A DNA stretch of 64,000 bases, taken from assembly GCF_023715365.1 (NCBI RefSeq), contig NZ_JAMBNZ010000003.1, positions 186,001 through 250,000 of the forward strand, written 5' to 3'. The number at the start of each line of letters is the position of its first letter. Position 1 is the stretch's first letter. Below, piece by piece: positions 62,699 to 64,000 of this stretch. Origin of the DNA: Georgenia satyanarayanai. Lineage in GTDB: Bacteria > Actinomycetota > Actinomycetes > Actinomycetales > Actinomycetaceae. The notes under the pieces are model-generated. The model did no database searches and was not told where the DNA came from. It saw only the letters and a list, made by a program, of their open reading frames with translations. The position numbers and the translations under genes are program-made.

Positions 62699-63739
62699 TC
62701 AGCCGACGACGATCTCGGTCCACGTCTCGATCCACCGGTCCCGGTTGTCGGTGATGGCCTGCGGCTCCACCTCGTGGGGCGCCGGGCTCACCGGGGCGTG
62801 GTCCGCCCACTCCTGGGGCAGCGCGACGCCGTCGAGCACGGGGTACATGAACATGCTGCCCGGGATGTCGGCCTGGACCTCGGGCGAGAGGAGGAAGTCG
62901 ACGAACTCCTGGGCGCCCTCGACGTTCTCGGCCCCGGCCAGCACGCCGGCGTACTCGGTCTGGCGGAAGCAGGTCTCGAGCAGCGCTCCCGTCCGCGGCG
63001 CGGCGCCGTCCTCGGGCACCTCCGCGGCGGGTGAGGAGGAGTAGGACACGACGAGCGGCCGCGGCCCGGCGCCCTCGGAGCCGGAGAAGTCGACGTAGTA
63101 GGCGTCGGACCAGCCTTCGACGACCCGCGCGCCGTTGGCCGTGAGGTCACGCCAGTACTGCTCCCACCCGTCCTCGCCGAAGGCGCCGACGGTCGCGAGG
63201 AGGAAGGCGAGCCCGGGCGACGACGTCGCGGGGTTGGTCACCACGAGCAGGTCGGCGTAGGTCGGGTCGGTGAGGTCCTCGAGCGTCTGTGGCTCGGGGA
63301 CACCGTGCTCCCGGAACCACTCGTGGTCGACGTTGACGCACACGTCCCCGAAGTCGACGGCGGTGAGGGCGTCCTCCATCGCGGTCTCGACGGCGTCCGG
63401 GGAGCGGTAGGGCTGGAGGACGCCCTCCTCGACGGCTCGCGCCGCGAAGGAGTTGTCGATGCCGTAGACGACATCCCCCAGCGGGTTGTCGCGGGTGAGG
63501 ACGAGCTGGTTGACGAGGGCGCCGCCGTCGCCGGGGGTGATCTGCTCGACGGTGTAGCCGGTGCGCTCCTCGAAGCCGGCGAGGAGCCCCTCGCTGAGGG
63601 TGAAGGAGTCGTGGGTGACGACGCGGAGCACGTTCGTGTCCTCGCCGCCTCCCCCGCTCGAGACGGTGGCGCTGCACGCCGCCAGGGCGAGCGTCGCGAC
63701 GAGCCCGGCGGCCACGGTGCGGGTGCGGTGGGTGGTCAT
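62699..63739 (-). CDS. thiB: Thiamine-binding lipoprotein ThiB, 346 aa
   Basis: The extracytoplasmic binding protein of the thiamine importer. A lipobox LAAC (Cys22) follows the signal sequence. Family motifs are LRVVTHDSFTLSEGLLAGFEERTGY, DNPLGDVVYGIDNSFAARA, VDFGDVCVNVDHEWF, TNPATSSPGLAFLLATVG and GGxxYVDFSGSEG-like VVEGWSDAYYVDFSG. GAGGAGG precedes the ATG at 63737-63739. A TPP riboswitch lies 64 bp upstream. Confidence 0.93.
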   Translation of the reverse strand: MTTHRTRTVAAGLVATLALAACSATVSSGGGGEDTNVLRVVTHDSFTLSEGLLAGFEERTGYTVEQITPGDGGALVNQLVLTRDNPLGDVVYGIDNSFAARAVEEGVLQPYRSPDAVETAMEDALTAVDFGDVCVNVDHEWFREHGVPEPQTLEDLTDPTYADLLVVTNPATSSPGLAFLLATVGAFGEDGWEQYWRDLTANGARVVEGWSDAYYVDFSGSEGAGPRPLVVSYSSSPAAEVPEDGAAPRTGALLETCFRQTEYAGVLAGAENVEGAQEFVDFLLSPEVQADIPGSMFMYPVLDGVALPQEWADHAPVSPAPHEVEPQAITDNRDRWIETWTEIVVG

Positions 63740-63802
63740 GCGTCCTCCTCAGGTGCAAGGAGGGGTCCGGGTGCGGGGCCACCGCATCCCGGGGAGAGAA
63801 TC

Positions 63803-63890
63803 CCGACTTCCTTCGCCGGTGCTAGCCGGAGCAGGTTCGAGGGTCTGCGGACTCACCGCACTCTCAGCACCGTCCGGTGCTCCCCTGTCG
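63803..63890 (-). ncRNA. TPP riboswitch (THI element) controlling thiBPQ
   Basis: On the minus strand the conserved parts occur in order: GGGGAGC, GGTGCTGAGAGTG, CCGCAGACCCTCGAACCTG, CCGGCTAGCACCGGCG and AAGGAAGTCG. CTGAGA and GAACCTG are the pyrimidine- and pyrophosphate-binding segments. CGAC at the start pairs with GTCG at the end as P1. TAGCAT (complement of 63901-63906) is a likely -10, placing the transcript start at or near the aptamer. Expression of the importer should fall when TPP binds. Confidence 0.95.
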
Positions 63891-63977
63891 TTCGCTCCCG
63901 ATGCTACCTCGCGGCCAGGTGTGCGCGGTACCAGCGGCCCCGTTAGGTTTGTCCCCAGCCCTCAAGGATGGAGTGAC

Positions 63978-64000
63978 ATGGACATCGGGTGGAAGATCGT
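63978..64000 (+). CDS. Start of a gene cut by the window edge (possible DUF4235)
   Basis: ATG at 63978 preceded by AAGGATGGAG; the visible peptide is MDIGWKI. Proteins of the DUF4235 membrane family often start like this, but seven codons are not enough to decide. Divergent from the thi operon. Confidence 0.4.

Overview
The window is very GC-rich and densely coded, uses many GTG starts and overlapping ATGA/GTGA gene junctions, and carries the actinobacterial dnaK-grpE-dnaJ-hspR operon with HAIR (HspR) boxes. It is therefore chromosomal DNA of an actinobacterium. The gene mix (two GH65 enzymes, a DUF222/HNH gene, a type III PKS operon) would fit Micrococcales, but the genus is not resolved. 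No tRNA, rRNA or CRISPR array was seen.

Layout. 1-7140: 5' part of clpB with a HAIR box, an amidase, a prolyl oligopeptidase and small or hypothetical genes. 7213-11177: the dnaK operon, read leftward, with two HAIR boxes upstream and a 15-bp hairpin between grpE and dnaJ. 11360-21666: a complete Tn7-like transposon with 9-bp terminal inverted repeats (TGTAGGTTC...GAACCTACA), a perfect 5-bp target duplication (TCCCT), the overlapping genes tnsA-tnsB-tnsC-tniQ, and a cargo of visibly lower GC. The cargo is a secreted 134-aa protein, an ABC transporter with two membrane subunits, and a decayed nucleotidyl-cyclase fragment. It sits about 55 bp upstream of the dnaK HAIR boxes.

21861-36407: alkaline phosphatase, an amino-acid permease, NUDIX/MFS, DinB and GrpB genes, a sulfonate-type ABC operon (ssuBAC) with its own promoter and a palindromic site, and a signalling block (STAS, two HATPase anti-sigma-like proteins around a DUF2254 membrane protein, GAF-ANTAR). 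36412-45642: an SDR-GH65-MFS operon, a DUF222/HNH protein with a tandem Pro/Glu/Ala repeat, a GH15 remnant, an aminotransferase and small genes. 45654-49090: type III PKS, methyltransferase and flavoprotein operon, divergent from a UbiA prenyltransferase. The promoters overlap and both first genes look leaderless. 49092-59347: flavodoxin, aldo/keto reductase, a three-gene ABC importer of the TrpXYZ type, the pgmB-GH65-YbaK operon and a cytochrome P450. 59474-63890: thiBPQ thiamine ABC operon plus a fourth gene, behind a TPP riboswitch.

The main result is the transposon: both ends, the target duplication and related internal end repeats can be read directly. The cargo is the least explained part of the window.
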